From NCBI RefSeq assembly GCF_012849555.1, contig NZ_CP051685.1, positions 4,836,001 through 4,900,000 on the forward strand: a stretch of DNA of 64,000 nucleotides, given 5' to 3'. Below, piece after piece: positions 51,580-61,012 of the stretch (positions are counted from its first letter, which is position 1; every line of letters begins with the position of its first letter). The notes under the pieces were generated by a model. That model did no database searches, was not told the origin of the DNA, and was given only the letters and a program-made list of their open reading frames with translations. The translations under genes were made by a program, and so were the position numbers. The DNA is from Massilia forsythiae. Lineage in GTDB: Bacteria; Pseudomonadota; Gammaproteobacteria; Burkholderiales; Burkholderiaceae_D.

Positions 51580-53553
51580 TTACTGCGCCGGCATCACCAG
51601 CACCTGCAGCCCCGACTGCATCTGCGGCGCATGGTAAACGCGCTGGGTCGCCTTGATGAAATCCTCCGGTTTCGCCTGCGGGATCGAGACGAAGGTCTGC
51701 GGGTTCAGGTCGACCAGCGGGAACCACGAACTCTGCACCTGCACCATGATGCGGTGGCCGCGGCGGAAGGTGTGGTTCACGTCGCCCAGGTGGTAGCTGA
51801 TCGCCTCCACCTTGTTCGGCGTAAAGGCTTCCGGCTGTTCGAAGCTGTTGCGGAACTTCCCGCGCAGCGGGTTGCCGCGCACCAGCATCTGGTAGCCGGC
51901 CAGCGAGGGGGCCGGCGCCGCCACGTCGCGGCCACGCTCCTGCGGATCTGTCGAAGGGTACTCGGCCGGGAACACGTCGATCAGCTTGACCACCCAGTCG
52001 GCATCGGTGCCGCTGGTGGACACGAACAGCTTCGGCGTCACCGGGCCGGCGATGGTCACGTCTTCTTCCAGCACCTCGCTGCGGTAGACCAGCACGTCCG
52101 GGCGGGTGGCGGCGAAGCGCTGGTCGGACACCATGTACTCCTTGGGCACGTCGGTCGACGCGTAGCCGATGTAGGGCACCGGCTTGGCCGGATCGGACAC
52201 GTATTCGTCGTAGGCGGCGCCAGCGCCGTTGCCCGGCGCTGCGGCGGCCGGCTGCTGCCAGGTGAGCTTGCCGCCGGTGCCGAAGTACAGCGTGCGCGCC
52301 CTGGCCGGACGCGGCGGCCAGGCATCGTAGTGGCGCCACACGTTGGAGCCGGTCTCGAAGGCCGTCACCTCGGACAAGGGGCGCGCCGGCTTGACGCCTT
52401 TCAGGTGCTGCTCGAAGAACGGAAACTGGATGCCGGTCCGGAAATCCTCGCCGGTCTTGCGGTCGAACGAGACCTGGCCCAGGCGCTTGCCGTCCAGGCC
52501 GGCCCAGCCGCCGTGCACCCACGGGCCGATCACCAGGCCGTTGTAGATGGCGGGGTTGTATTTCTTGATCGACTGGTAGGTGGTGAACGGGCCTTGCGGG
52601 TCCTCGGCGTCGAACCAGCCGCCCACGGTCAGCACGGCGGCCTTGATGTTCTTCAGGTGCGGCGCGATCGCGCGCGTCTGCCAGAAGGCGTCGTAGGTGT
52701 CGTGCTCGATGGTCGGCGCCAGCAGCGCGCGCTGGTTCGGGCTCAAGGTGCCGAGGATGTTGCGCATGGTCCGGTGCTGCAGGAAGAAGTCGTAGCCGTC
52801 GGCCGCGCCGTAGTCGAAGCTGGACCAGGTTTTGGGCAGCGGCGTCGGGTTCTGCTGCTCGGTGAACGCCGCGTAGAAGCCGAAGTTCGCCGCCAGCATG
52901 AAGGCGCCGCCGTGGTAGGAGTCGTCGCCCATGTACAGATCCGTCACCGGCGCCTGCGGCGAGGCGGCCTTGATCGACGGGTGCGAATCGATGATGCTGG
53001 CCGAGGTGTAGAAGCCGGGGTAGCTGATGCCGTAGATGCCGGCCTTGCCGTTGTTGTTGGGGACGTGCTTGAGCAGCCATTCCATGGTGTCGAACATGTC
53101 CTGGCTTTCCTGGCCTTCGCCGGCGGCGCGCTTGCCGCTTGCGTGCGGCGTCATCTCCACCCACTTGCCCTCGGACATGTAGCGCCCGCGCACGTCCTGC
53201 TTGACGAAGATATAGCCGGCGTCCTCGAATTCCTTGGACGGGCCGATCTGCTTGGGGAACCAGTCCTCGCCGTAGTGGCGCTCGCCGTCCGCGTTCACGC
53301 CCACGCTGTAGGGCGTGCGGTTGACCAGGAACGGATACGGTTTCGACGCGTCCTTGGGCGCGTACACCACGGTGAACAGGCGGGTGCCGTCGCGCATCGG
53401 GATGCGGTACTCGTACTTGGTGTAGGTCTCGCGCAGGTCGCGCTGCGGTGCGGCCGCTTCGGCCGCTTCGGCGGCAGCGGCGCCATGGGCGAGGGGGGCG
53501 CCGAACGCGAGCGCCAGCATCAGGGACAGCAGGGGAAGGGGACGGCGGGTCAT
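51580..53553 (-). CDS. CocE/NonD-family alpha/beta hydrolase
   Basis: A 657-aa secreted hydrolase of the X-Pro dipeptidyl-peptidase/alpha-amino-acid ester hydrolase/glutaryl-7-ACA acylase superfamily. Signal peptide about 1-25. The nucleophile is in IYGISYPGFYT (S177, GxSYxG); VKQDVRGRYMSEG and GWFDAEDPQGP with the catalytic-Asp region follow, and the catalytic His is expected in the WVHGGW region. The C-terminal jelly-roll (VTIAGPVTPKLFVSTSGTDADW) is typical. ATG 53553 is chosen with AGGA upstream. It cleaves ester or amide bonds; natural substrate unknown. Confidence 0.87.
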   Translation of the reverse strand: MTRRPLPLLSLMLALAFGAPLAHGAAAAEAAEAAAPQRDLRETYTKYEYRIPMRDGTRLFTVVYAPKDASKPYPFLVNRTPYSVGVNADGERHYGEDWFPKQIGPSKEFEDAGYIFVKQDVRGRYMSEGKWVEMTPHASGKRAAGEGQESQDMFDTMEWLLKHVPNNNGKAGIYGISYPGFYTSASIIDSHPSIKAASPQAPVTDLYMGDDSYHGGAFMLAANFGFYAAFTEQQNPTPLPKTWSSFDYGAADGYDFFLQHRTMRNILGTLSPNQRALLAPTIEHDTYDAFWQTRAIAPHLKNIKAAVLTVGGWFDAEDPQGPFTTYQSIKKYNPAIYNGLVIGPWVHGGWAGLDGKRLGQVSFDRKTGEDFRTGIQFPFFEQHLKGVKPARPLSEVTAFETGSNVWRHYDAWPPRPARARTLYFGTGGKLTWQQPAAAAPGNGAGAAYDEYVSDPAKPVPYIGYASTDVPKEYMVSDQRFAATRPDVLVYRSEVLEEDVTIAGPVTPKLFVSTSGTDADWVVKLIDVFPAEYPSTDPQERGRDVAAPAPSLAGYQMLVRGNPLRGKFRNSFEQPEAFTPNKVEAISYHLGDVNHTFRRGHRIMVQVQSSWFPLVDLNPQTFVSIPQAKPEDFIKATQRVYHAPQMQSGLQVLVMPAQ

Positions 53554-53726
53554 GGTTTCCTGGACGGGAAGGGCAAAGCGGCAAGTATATGCGCGCGGGA
53601 TGCGGATTGCCATGGCGGCATCGTCCGGCACGGTCCGGTATTGACGTGCGCACGATAGCCCGCGGCGGCACCGGGGCTGCGCCCGAAGCCGTGCATAATC
53701 CGTTCCAACACACTGGAGCCGACCGC

Positions 53727-55067
53727 ATGCACGCATCCCCCCATCCGCGCCCACCGAGGCGGCGCAAGCTGCTGGCGGCGCTCGCCGTCCTGCTGGTCCT
53801 GCTGGCGCTGGGCGCCTGGGCCGTCATGTGGCGCCCGGCGATCGATCCGCAGCCGCGCGCGCCGCAATTCGACGCCGCCCTCGTCGAACGCGGCGCCAAC
53901 GTGGCCATGCTGGGCAGCTGCGCCGCCTGCCACACGGTCGACCTGAACCGGCCGTTCGCCGGCGGCCGGCCGCTGGCCACGCCTTTCGGCACCATCTACA
54001 GCACCAACATCACGCCGGACGTACGCACCGGCATCGGCGCCTGGAGCGAAGCGGCCTTTACGCGCGCGCTGCGCGAGGGCGTGGCGCGCGACGGCCGCCT
54101 GCTGTACCCGGCCTTCCCCTACGACCATTACACGCGCATGGCGCAGGACGACATCCGCGCCCTGTACGCCTACTTCATGACGCGTCCCAGCCTGGACGCG
54201 CCGGCGCACCCGAACGAGCTGCACTTCCCGATGAACTTCCGGCCGCTGGTCGGCTTCTGGAACATCCTGTACCTGGACCGCAGCCCGTGGCGGCCCGACC
54301 CGGCGCAGGGCGCCGAATGGAACCGCGGCGCCTACCTGGCCGACGCCGTGGCGCATTGCTCGGCTTGCCACAGCCCGCGCACGCGCCTGGGCGGCGAAGA
54401 GCGCAAGCGCTTCCTGGACGGCGGCGAGGCCGAAGGCTGGTACGCGCCGGCGCTGAACGCCAGGTCGCCGTCGCCGCTGCCGTGGTCGCGCGCGCACCTG
54501 GCCGAGTACCTGCGCACCGGCATCGCCACGGACCACGCGATGGCCGGCGGGCCGATGCAGTCGGTGGTCGACAACCTGCGCCTGGCCGACGCGCGCGACG
54601 TGGACGCCATGGCCACCTACATGCACAGCTTCCTGGCCCTGGCGCCGGCGCGCGACACGCCGGCGCAACGGGTCGCCGCGCTGCCGGCGCCGGTGCCGGT
54701 GCCGATGCGGATGCCGGCGCCGCGCGAGGGTGATCCCGACCTGGCGCGCATGCGCCTCGGCCACGAGGTGTATGCCGCATCCTGCGCGCGCTGCCACGAC
54801 CTGGGCCGCACGCCGACCTCCGGTTCGGCGCTGCCGCTGCAAAAGGCGGTGGCGCTGTACGACCCGGACCCGCGCAGCCTGATCCGCATCGTGCGCGACG
54901 GCATCGAACCGCCGGACGGCGAGCCGGCGCGCTGGATGCCCGCCTTCGCCGGCATCCTGACCGACGAGCAGACCGTCGCGCTGGCCGCCTACCTGCGCCG
55001 CTACGGCGCCGCCCAGCCGGCCTGGAACACCCTTGAGGACGACGTCCGGAAAGCCAAGCAGCCATGA
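53727..55067 (+). CDS. Triheme c-type cytochrome, electron acceptor of a molybdenum hydroxylase
   Basis: A 446-aa membrane-anchored cytochrome with an N-terminal TM helix (LLAALAVLLVLLALGAWAVM) and three heme motifs: CAACH (65-69), CSACH (211-215) and CARCH (353-357). GGAG lies upstream of ATG 53727. Its stop overlaps the Fe-S subunit start (ATGA). This type of triheme cytochrome takes electrons from periplasmic hydroxylases such as nicotinate, isoquinoline or aldehyde dehydrogenases and passes them to the respiratory chain. Confidence 0.9.
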   Translation: MHASPHPRPPRRRKLLAALAVLLVLLALGAWAVMWRPAIDPQPRAPQFDAALVERGANVAMLGSCAACHTVDLNRPFAGGRPLATPFGTIYSTNITPDVRTGIGAWSEAAFTRALREGVARDGRLLYPAFPYDHYTRMAQDDIRALYAYFMTRPSLDAPAHPNELHFPMNFRPLVGFWNILYLDRSPWRPDPAQGAEWNRGAYLADAVAHCSACHSPRTRLGGEERKRFLDGGEAEGWYAPALNARSPSPLPWSRAHLAEYLRTGIATDHAMAGGPMQSVVDNLRLADARDVDAMATYMHSFLALAPARDTPAQRVAALPAPVPVPMRMPAPREGDPDLARMRLGHEVYAASCARCHDLGRTPTSGSALPLQKAVALYDPDPRSLIRIVRDGIEPPDGEPARWMPAFAGILTDEQTVALAAYLRRYGAAQPAWNTLEDDVRKAKQP

Positions 55068-55573
55068 CCACCTACCACCTGCGCGTGAACGGCCGCGAGC
55101 ACGCGGTCGACACCGATCCCGACACGCCGCTGCTGTACGTGCTGCGCAACGAGCTGCAGCTGGACGGCGCCAAGTTCGGCTGCGGCCTGGGCCAGTGCGG
55201 CGCCTGCACCGTGACGCTGGACGGCGCCGCCGTGATGTCGTGCATGGTGCCGGTGGCCACCGTGGGCAGCCGCCCGGTCGGCACCGTCGAGGGACTGGGC
55301 AGCGCCAAGGTGCCCGGCGTGCTGCAGCAAGCCTTCATCGACGAGCAGGCGGCCCAGTGCGGCTACTGCATCGCCGGCATGATCATGCGCGCCACCAGCC
55401 TGCTGGCGCACAACGCGGCGCCCAGCGACGCCGAGATCCGCAAGCACATGATGCCCAACCTGTGCCGCTGCGGCACCCACATGCGCATCCTGCGCGCGGT
55501 GCGGCGCGCCGCCGACACGCTCAAGGCCGGCGGCGCCCACGCGGCCTCGGGCAAGACCGGAGGCAAGGCATGA
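55064..55573 (+). CDS. (2Fe-2S)-binding subunit of a xanthine-dehydrogenase-family hydroxylase
   Basis: A 169-aa small subunit. Plant-ferredoxin-type cluster cysteines C40, C45, C48 and C60, and the second cluster C99, C102, C134, C136 (QCGYCIAGM, NLCRCGTHM). Length is slightly above the family's ~155 aa because of a Gly/Ala/Lys-rich tail. It overlaps both neighbours by four bases (ATGA), so the three genes are translationally coupled. Confidence 0.93.
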   Translation: MTTYHLRVNGREHAVDTDPDTPLLYVLRNELQLDGAKFGCGLGQCGACTVTLDGAAVMSCMVPVATVGSRPVGTVEGLGSAKVPGVLQQAFIDEQAAQCGYCIAGMIMRATSLLAHNAAPSDAEIRKHMMPNLCRCGTHMRILRAVRRAADTLKAGGAHAASGKTGGKA

Positions 55574-57795
55574 CGGACCGCCTGCAGAATCCGGCGCGCC
55601 GCCGCCTCCTCGCCGCCGGCGGTTCGCTCACGCTGGCGTTTTCCATGGGGCCGGCCTGGGGCCAGGCCGAGAACGAAGCCTCGAGCGGCAAGCTGCCCGG
55701 CAGCCTGGACAAGGATCCGTGGCTCGATTCCTGGATCCGCATCGACGCCGACAACCGCATCACCGTCTTCACCGGCAAGGCCGAGCTGGGGCAGGGCATC
55801 AAGACCGCGCTGCTGCAGGTGGCGGCCGAGGAACTCGGCGTGGCGCCGCCGCGCATCGCGCTGGTCACGGCCGACACCGCGCGCACCCCGAACGAGGGCT
55901 ACACCGCCGGCAGCCATTCGATGCAGGACAGCGGTACCGCGCTGCGCTACGCCGCGGCCCAGGTGCACGCCCTGCTGGCCGGCTTCGCCGCGCAGCGCTT
56001 CGGCGTCGACCCCAGCATCCTGATGACGCGCGACGGCGCCCTGCGCACGCCGGACGGGCGGCGTGCCACCTACGGCGAACTGGTGGCGGGGCGCCAGCTG
56101 CACCTGCGCGCCGACCCGGCGACCAAGCCGCGCGCGCCGGCCATGCACACGGTGGTGGGAAAAAGCCTGCCGCGCGTCGACATCCCGGCCAAGGTCAGCG
56201 GCGGCACCGCCTATGTGCAGGACCTGCGCCCGTCGGGCATGGTGCATGCGCGCGTGGTGCGTCCGCCTTCCGCGGCCGCGCGCTTGCTCAGCCTGGATGC
56301 GGGCGGCGTGGCGCGCCTGCCCGGCGTATTGAAGGTGGTGCGCGACGGCCGCTTCCTGGCGGTGATCGCCGACGGCGAATACCGCGCCGTCAAGGCGGCT
56401 ACCGCGCTGGCGCTGGCGGCGCGCTGGGACGTGCCGGCCGACCTGCCCGCGGGGATGGACACGGCGGCGCTGGTGCGCAGCCTGCCGGCGCAGTCGTATC
56501 CGATCCTGGAGCGCAGCGATCCGGCAGCGCAGGCGGGCGGCGGGCGCACGCTGTCGGCATCCTACAGCCGCCCGTTCCAGCTGCACGCCTCGGTGGGTCC
56601 CTCGTGCGCCATTGCCCAGCTGGTCGACGGCAAGTACACCGTGTGGACCCACAGCCAGGGCGTGTATCCGCTGCGCGAGGCGCTGGCCGAACTGCTGGGG
56701 GCGAAGAAGGACGCGATCCGCTGCATCCACATCGAGGGTTCCGGCTGCTACGGCCACAACGCCGCCGACGACGTGGCCGCCGACGCCGCGCTGCTGGCGC
56801 GCGCCTGGCCGGGCAAGCCGGTGCGGGTGCAGCTGATGCGCGAGGACGAGCACGGGCACGAGCCGTTCGGCGCGCCGATGTCGACGATGGTCGCGGCCAC
56901 GCTGGACGCGGGCGGACGCATCGCCGACTGGCGCTATGAAGTCTGGAGTCCGCCGCACAACACGCGGCCCGGCAAGGCCGGCAACCTGCTGGCGGCGACC
57001 CACCTGGCAAAGCCGTTCGTGCCGCCGACGCCGAAGCCGAGCCCGCAGCCGGAAGGCGCCGGCGACCGCAACGGCGTGCCGTACTACGTCTTGCCGAACG
57101 CGCGCGTGGTGCACCACTTCCAGCCGGGCGCGCCGCTGCGCACCTCGGCGCTGCGTTCGCTCGGCGCCTACGGCAACGTGTTCTCGATCGAGAGCTTCAT
57201 GGACGAGCTGGCGCACGCCGCGGGCGTCGATCCGGTGGCGTTCCGCCTGCGCCACCTGGACGACGAGCGCGCCATCGAGGTGGTGCGCACCGCCGCGCAG
57301 CGTTTCGGCTGGGACGCGTACAAGAAGACGCCGCGGCGCGGACGCGGCTTCGCCTTCGCCCGGTATAAAAACCTGGCGGCGTTCTGCGCCATCGCGCTGG
57401 AAGTCGAGGTGGTGCGCGAGACCGGCCTGGTGCGCATCACGCGCGCGGTGGCGGCGGTCGATTGCGGCGAGGTGGTCAATCCGGACGGCGTGCGCAACCA
57501 GATCGAGGGCGGCATCATCCAGTCGGCCAGCTGGACGCTGCTGGAGCGCGTGCGCTTCGACGCTTCGCAGGTGCTCACGCGCGACTGGGCCGGCTACCCG
57601 ATCCTGCGCTTCAACCAGGTGCCCGAGCGCATCGACATCCACCTGGCCGAACGCGCGGGCCAGCCCTTCCTCGGCACCGGCGAGGCGGCGCAAGGGCCGA
57701 CATCGGCGGCGATCGCGAATGCCGTCGCCGATGCCTGCGGCCTGCGCCTGCGCGACGTGCCGCTGGACCGGGCGCGGGTGCGCACGGGGCGCTGA
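55570..57795 (+). CDS. Molybdopterin-binding subunit of a xanthine-dehydrogenase-family hydroxylase
   Basis: A 741-aa large subunit of the IorB/NicB/periplasmic aldehyde dehydrogenase type. The N-terminus has a twin-arginine-like ARRRLLAAGGSLTLAFS signal, implying folded export with the Fe-S subunit. Motifs: FTGKAELGQGIKTALLQVAAEEL, EGYTAGSHSMQDSGTALR, VDIPAKVSGG, GCYGHNAADDVAADAALLA, and GTGEAAQGPTSAAIANAV with the active-site Glu. No FAD subunit is encoded; electrons should go to the upstream cytochrome. Substrate could be an aldehyde or N-heteroaromatic. Confidence 0.9.
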   Translation: MTDRLQNPARRRLLAAGGSLTLAFSMGPAWGQAENEASSGKLPGSLDKDPWLDSWIRIDADNRITVFTGKAELGQGIKTALLQVAAEELGVAPPRIALVTADTARTPNEGYTAGSHSMQDSGTALRYAAAQVHALLAGFAAQRFGVDPSILMTRDGALRTPDGRRATYGELVAGRQLHLRADPATKPRAPAMHTVVGKSLPRVDIPAKVSGGTAYVQDLRPSGMVHARVVRPPSAAARLLSLDAGGVARLPGVLKVVRDGRFLAVIADGEYRAVKAATALALAARWDVPADLPAGMDTAALVRSLPAQSYPILERSDPAAQAGGGRTLSASYSRPFQLHASVGPSCAIAQLVDGKYTVWTHSQGVYPLREALAELLGAKKDAIRCIHIEGSGCYGHNAADDVAADAALLARAWPGKPVRVQLMREDEHGHEPFGAPMSTMVAATLDAGGRIADWRYEVWSPPHNTRPGKAGNLLAATHLAKPFVPPTPKPSPQPEGAGDRNGVPYYVLPNARVVHHFQPGAPLRTSALRSLGAYGNVFSIESFMDELAHAAGVDPVAFRLRHLDDERAIEVVRTAAQRFGWDAYKKTPRRGRGFAFARYKNLAAFCAIALEVEVVRETGLVRITRAVAAVDCGEVVNPDGVRNQIEGGIIQSASWTLLERVRFDASQVLTRDWAGYPILRFNQVPERIDIHLAERAGQPFLGTGEAAQGPTSAAIANAVADACGLRLRDVPLDRARVRTGR

Positions 57796-57861
57796 TAGCG
57801 GGATGCCGGCAGGGGGGGCGCCGGCTGTTGTTAATGGCGCACGCAATTGTTAAATAATAAA

Positions 57862-57907
57862 AATAGTTTGTGAACTATTCCCACAAGACACCAAGGGTTT
57901 CTATAAT
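57862..57907 (+). promoter_or_regulatory. Inverted repeat and -10-like box upstream of the second chemoreceptor gene
   Basis: AATAGTT (57862-57868) and AACTATT (57873-57879) form a perfect 7-bp inverted repeat with a 4-base spacer. TATAAT follows at 57902-57907, 31 bases before the ATG. There is no good -35 at the normal distance, so an activator binding the repeat is possible. Confidence 0.4.
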
Positions 57908-57937
57908 CCAATTTTTCCCTGGCCCCGGTGTCCGCCC

Positions 57938-59560
57938 ATGTTCAAGAACGTCAGCATCAAAGCCCGCCTGATCTTCGTCATCGTCCTGCTCGGCCTGGAG
58001 CTGATCGTCGGCGCCGCCGTCGGCCTGGTCAGTCTGGCGCGCTCCAACACCAACCTGCACGACCTGTACGTGGACAGCATCGTCTGCCTGGGACAACTGG
58101 ACCAGGTGGTGCGCAAGCTGGACCTGAACCAGCTGAACGTGGTCGAGGCGCTGGTGGCCGACCCGCAGCGCGTCACGGTGTTACTGGACGAGGTGGCGCG
58201 CAACGGCGCCGTGGTCGACGCCCAATGGAAGGACTACAGCGCCACCAGGATGGCGGACGGCGAAAAGGAACTGGCGGACCGTTTCGTGCAGGCGCGGGCG
58301 CGCTACGAAAGCGAGGCCTTGCAGCCGGCCATCGCGGCGCTGCGCGCAGGCGATGCGGCCAGGGCCACCGAACTGGCGCACGGCAAGATGAAGGCATTGT
58401 TCGTGCCGGTGCGCGAGGCCGTCGACGGCCTCATCAAGATCCAGCTGAACGAAGCCGACAAGGCCCAGCAGGGCTCGCAGACGACCTTCGAACTGGTGCG
58501 CCTGGTATGCCTGAGCGGCATGGCCTTCGGCCTGGTGCTGGCCGGCGTGGTCGGCGCCATGCTGGTGCGCGGCATCGTCCGGCCGCTGGAAGAAGCCGTC
58601 AGCGTGGCCGGCGCGGTGGCGAACGGCGACCTGACCCGCAACATCGCCGCCCGCGCCAACGACGAGACCGGCCGCCTGATGACGGCCCTGAACAGCATGA
58701 ACGCGGGCCTGGCCACCATCGTCGGCCGCGTGCGCGCCGGCACCGACACCATCGCCACCGCATCCAGCGAGATCGCGGCCGGCAACCTCGACCTGTCCAA
58801 CCGCACCGAGCAGCAGGCCGCCGCGCTGGAAGAAACGGCCTCGTCGATGGAGCAGCTGACCTCGACCGTCAAGCAGAACGCCGACAATGCGCGCCAGGCC
58901 AACACGCTGGCGCTGTCGGCCTCCAGCGTCGCGGCCAAGGGCGGCACGGTGATGACCGAGGTGGTCAGCACCATGGGCGCGATCAATACCGCGTCGGCGC
59001 GCATCGCCGACATCATCGGCGTCATCGACGGCATCGCCTTCCAGACCAATATCCTGGCGCTGAACGCGGCGGTGGAAGCGGCGCGCGCCGGCGAACAGGG
59101 CCGCGGCTTCGCGGTGGTGGCCGGCGAGGTGCGCAGCCTGGCGCAACGCAGCGCCTCGGCGGCCAAGGAAATCAAGTCGCTGATCGACGACTCGGTGCGC
59201 AGCGTGCACCACGGCTCGCAGCTGGTCGACCAGGCCGGCGCCACGATGGGCGAGATCGTCACCGGCGTGAGCCGCGTCACGGACATCATGGCCGAGATCA
59301 TGTCGGCCAGCCAGGAACAGACCACCGGCATCGAACAGGTGAACCGCGCCATCACCCAGATGGACCAGGCCACCCAGCAGAACGCCGCGCTGGTGGAGCA
59401 GGCGTCGGCGGCGGCGCAGGCGTTGCGCGAGGAAGCCGACGAGCTGGCGCGCACGGTGGGCACGTTTCATTTGCGCGCCCAGGCAGGCACGCCGGCGCCG
59501 GCCGGCGCTCCCGCGCGCGCCACTGCACGCCTTGCCCTCGACGCCGGTAAATCCGCGTAA
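57938..59560 (+). CDS. Methyl-accepting chemotaxis protein
   Basis: A 540-aa transmembrane chemoreceptor: TM1 about 10-32, a periplasmic helical ligand domain about 33-190 (LNVVEALVADPQ, DAQWKDYSATRM), TM2 about 192-213, HAMP about 214-266, and the cytoplasmic tip IDGIAFQTNILALNAAVEAA, GRGFAVVAGEVRSLAQRSA. Ends without a CheR-binding pentapeptide. Its signalling half is highly similar, also at DNA level, to 47150-48760, while the sensor halves differ. Ligand unknown. Confidence 0.93.
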   Translation: MFKNVSIKARLIFVIVLLGLELIVGAAVGLVSLARSNTNLHDLYVDSIVCLGQLDQVVRKLDLNQLNVVEALVADPQRVTVLLDEVARNGAVVDAQWKDYSATRMADGEKELADRFVQARARYESEALQPAIAALRAGDAARATELAHGKMKALFVPVREAVDGLIKIQLNEADKAQQGSQTTFELVRLVCLSGMAFGLVLAGVVGAMLVRGIVRPLEEAVSVAGAVANGDLTRNIAARANDETGRLMTALNSMNAGLATIVGRVRAGTDTIATASSEIAAGNLDLSNRTEQQAAALEETASSMEQLTSTVKQNADNARQANTLALSASSVAAKGGTVMTEVVSTMGAINTASARIADIIGVIDGIAFQTNILALNAAVEAARAGEQGRGFAVVAGEVRSLAQRSASAAKEIKSLIDDSVRSVHHGSQLVDQAGATMGEIVTGVSRVTDIMAEIMSASQEQTTGIEQVNRAITQMDQATQQNAALVEQASAAAQALREEADELARTVGTFHLRAQAGTPAPAGAPARATARLALDAGKSA

Positions 59561-59650
59561 AGAATCGTCAAGCCGGCGCAGGCCGGCACCTCGTCCCGCG
59601 GCGGCGGCGCTATCATCGGCGCGCCTGTGACCACCGCCGAAAGGATGACC

Positions 59651-60916
59651 ATGACGACAGCGCGCGCGCCGCGCCGCCACCCGACCCCGCGCGTTCCGGC
59701 GCCGCCCGCCCGCGCCCGCGCCGCGGCGGATGCGCCGGCCGCCTTCACCACGCCCGGCGCATCCACGACGCCTGCCGCGTCGGCCACGCCGGCGCAGCTG
59801 GTGCCGCCCGGGGTGCTGCGCGACGCGCGCCGCATCCTGTTCGTCACCCACCTGGCGATCGGCGACTTCACCTACCTGCAGGGCTGCCTGCGCGCCTTTG
59901 CCGAAGCCCATCCGCACATCGCGCTGCACCTGTGGGTGGACGAACGGCGCCGCACCGACGACCCGGCCCGGTGGGAGCACCTGCGCCGCTACGCGCTGTA
60001 CGACTGGCTCGCCGCCTGTCCCTGGATCGCCAAGGTCTACGACCGCACCTACAATACCGCGACGCTGCGCGCGTCGGTGCGCGAGGCCCAGGCCATGGCG
60101 TATCCGCTGGTGGTGTCGCTGGCGGTGGTCGACTGCCACCGCTATGCGCGCCTGGCGCGCGAGATCAGCCCGGCCGGCTTCGTGTTCGGCCTGACCCGGC
60201 CGGCCGAGCGCGCGCTGCATGCGTTTTCGCGCATGGTCGCCTACCGCCGCCTGGACGCCTCGCTGCCGGTCTACCGCGACCCCGCCGGCCGGCACATCAG
60301 CGACATCTACGCCGGCTGGTTCCAGCGCTGCTTCGGCCTGGCGGTCGCGCCGGCGCGGCGCTGGCCGCGGCTCGACATCCCGGCCCGCTGGGACGACGCC
60401 GCGCGCGCGCACCTGGCCGCGTGGGGGCTGGCGCACGTGGCGCGCGCCGACCTGGTGTTCGTCAACCCGTGGTCGAAGTCGCCCGACCGCACCTGGCCGC
60501 TGGAACGGGTGATCGAGCTGGTGCGCGCGTTGCCGCGCCGGCCCGGCTGGCAGGACGCCCACTTCATCGTCAACGTGGTGCCGGAGGAACTGGCGCAGGT
60601 GCGCGCGCTGCTGGCGCGCCACGGCGACGCGGCGCTGGCGCGCGTACGCCTGTTCTGCGCCGAGACGCATTTCTTCGAACTGCCGGCGGCCATGCGCCTG
60701 TGCGGCCTGGTGATCTCGGTGGAGACCGCGGTCATGCACCTGGCGAACGCGGTACGGGTGCCGGTGATCGCGCTGATGCGTGCCAACCACCCGGAATGGG
60801 CGCCGATCGACAAGGCGGCCAGTACCGTCGTCACCGTGGCGGGGCGGGAGGACTGGGTCGCCGGCATCGCGGTCGACCAGGTGCTGGCACAGTTAGAGCC
60901 GAGGCCCGGCGCGTAG
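59651..60916 (+). CDS. Glycosyltransferase family 9 (heptosyltransferase-like)
   Basis: A 421-aa GT9-type protein. After a low-complexity Ala/Pro/Thr-rich N-terminus (1-50) the fold begins RRILFVTHLAIGDFTYLQGCLRAF. The second Rossmann half has FVNPWSKSPDRTWPLERVIELV and LCGLVISVETAVMHLANAV, the acceptor/donor-site pattern of ADP-heptose:LPS heptosyltransferases. ATG 59651 is chosen because GAAAGG ends six bases upstream. Probably modifies lipopolysaccharide or a related glycan; it stands alone. Confidence 0.8.
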   Translation: MTTARAPRRHPTPRVPAPPARARAAADAPAAFTTPGASTTPAASATPAQLVPPGVLRDARRILFVTHLAIGDFTYLQGCLRAFAEAHPHIALHLWVDERRRTDDPARWEHLRRYALYDWLAACPWIAKVYDRTYNTATLRASVREAQAMAYPLVVSLAVVDCHRYARLAREISPAGFVFGLTRPAERALHAFSRMVAYRRLDASLPVYRDPAGRHISDIYAGWFQRCFGLAVAPARRWPRLDIPARWDDAARAHLAAWGLAHVARADLVFVNPWSKSPDRTWPLERVIELVRALPRRPGWQDAHFIVNVVPEELAQVRALLARHGDAALARVRLFCAETHFFELPAAMRLCGLVISVETAVMHLANAVRVPVIALMRANHPEWAPIDKAASTVVTVAGREDWVAGIAVDQVLAQLEPRPGA

Positions 60917-60976
60917 GGTGGAGAGCTATACCGCGGTCTTCGCATCGCGCCTACGGTGACGCCGTCCACCCTACGC
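60911..60976. repeat. 12-bp inverted repeat at the end of the GT9 gene
   Basis: GCGTAGGGTGGA (60911-60922) and TCCACCCTACGC (60965-60976) are perfect reverse complements. The left arm includes the GT9 stop codon. The interior has a second partial copy (TACGGTGACGCCGTCCACC-like). It may act as a bidirectional terminator between the convergent GT9 and efflux genes, or be a different REP-type family from the GTCGTCCCC units. Confidence 0.65.
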
Positions 60977-61012
60977 ATCCGGCCATGCCGGTGATGGCCG
61001 GGCGCTTCCCGA

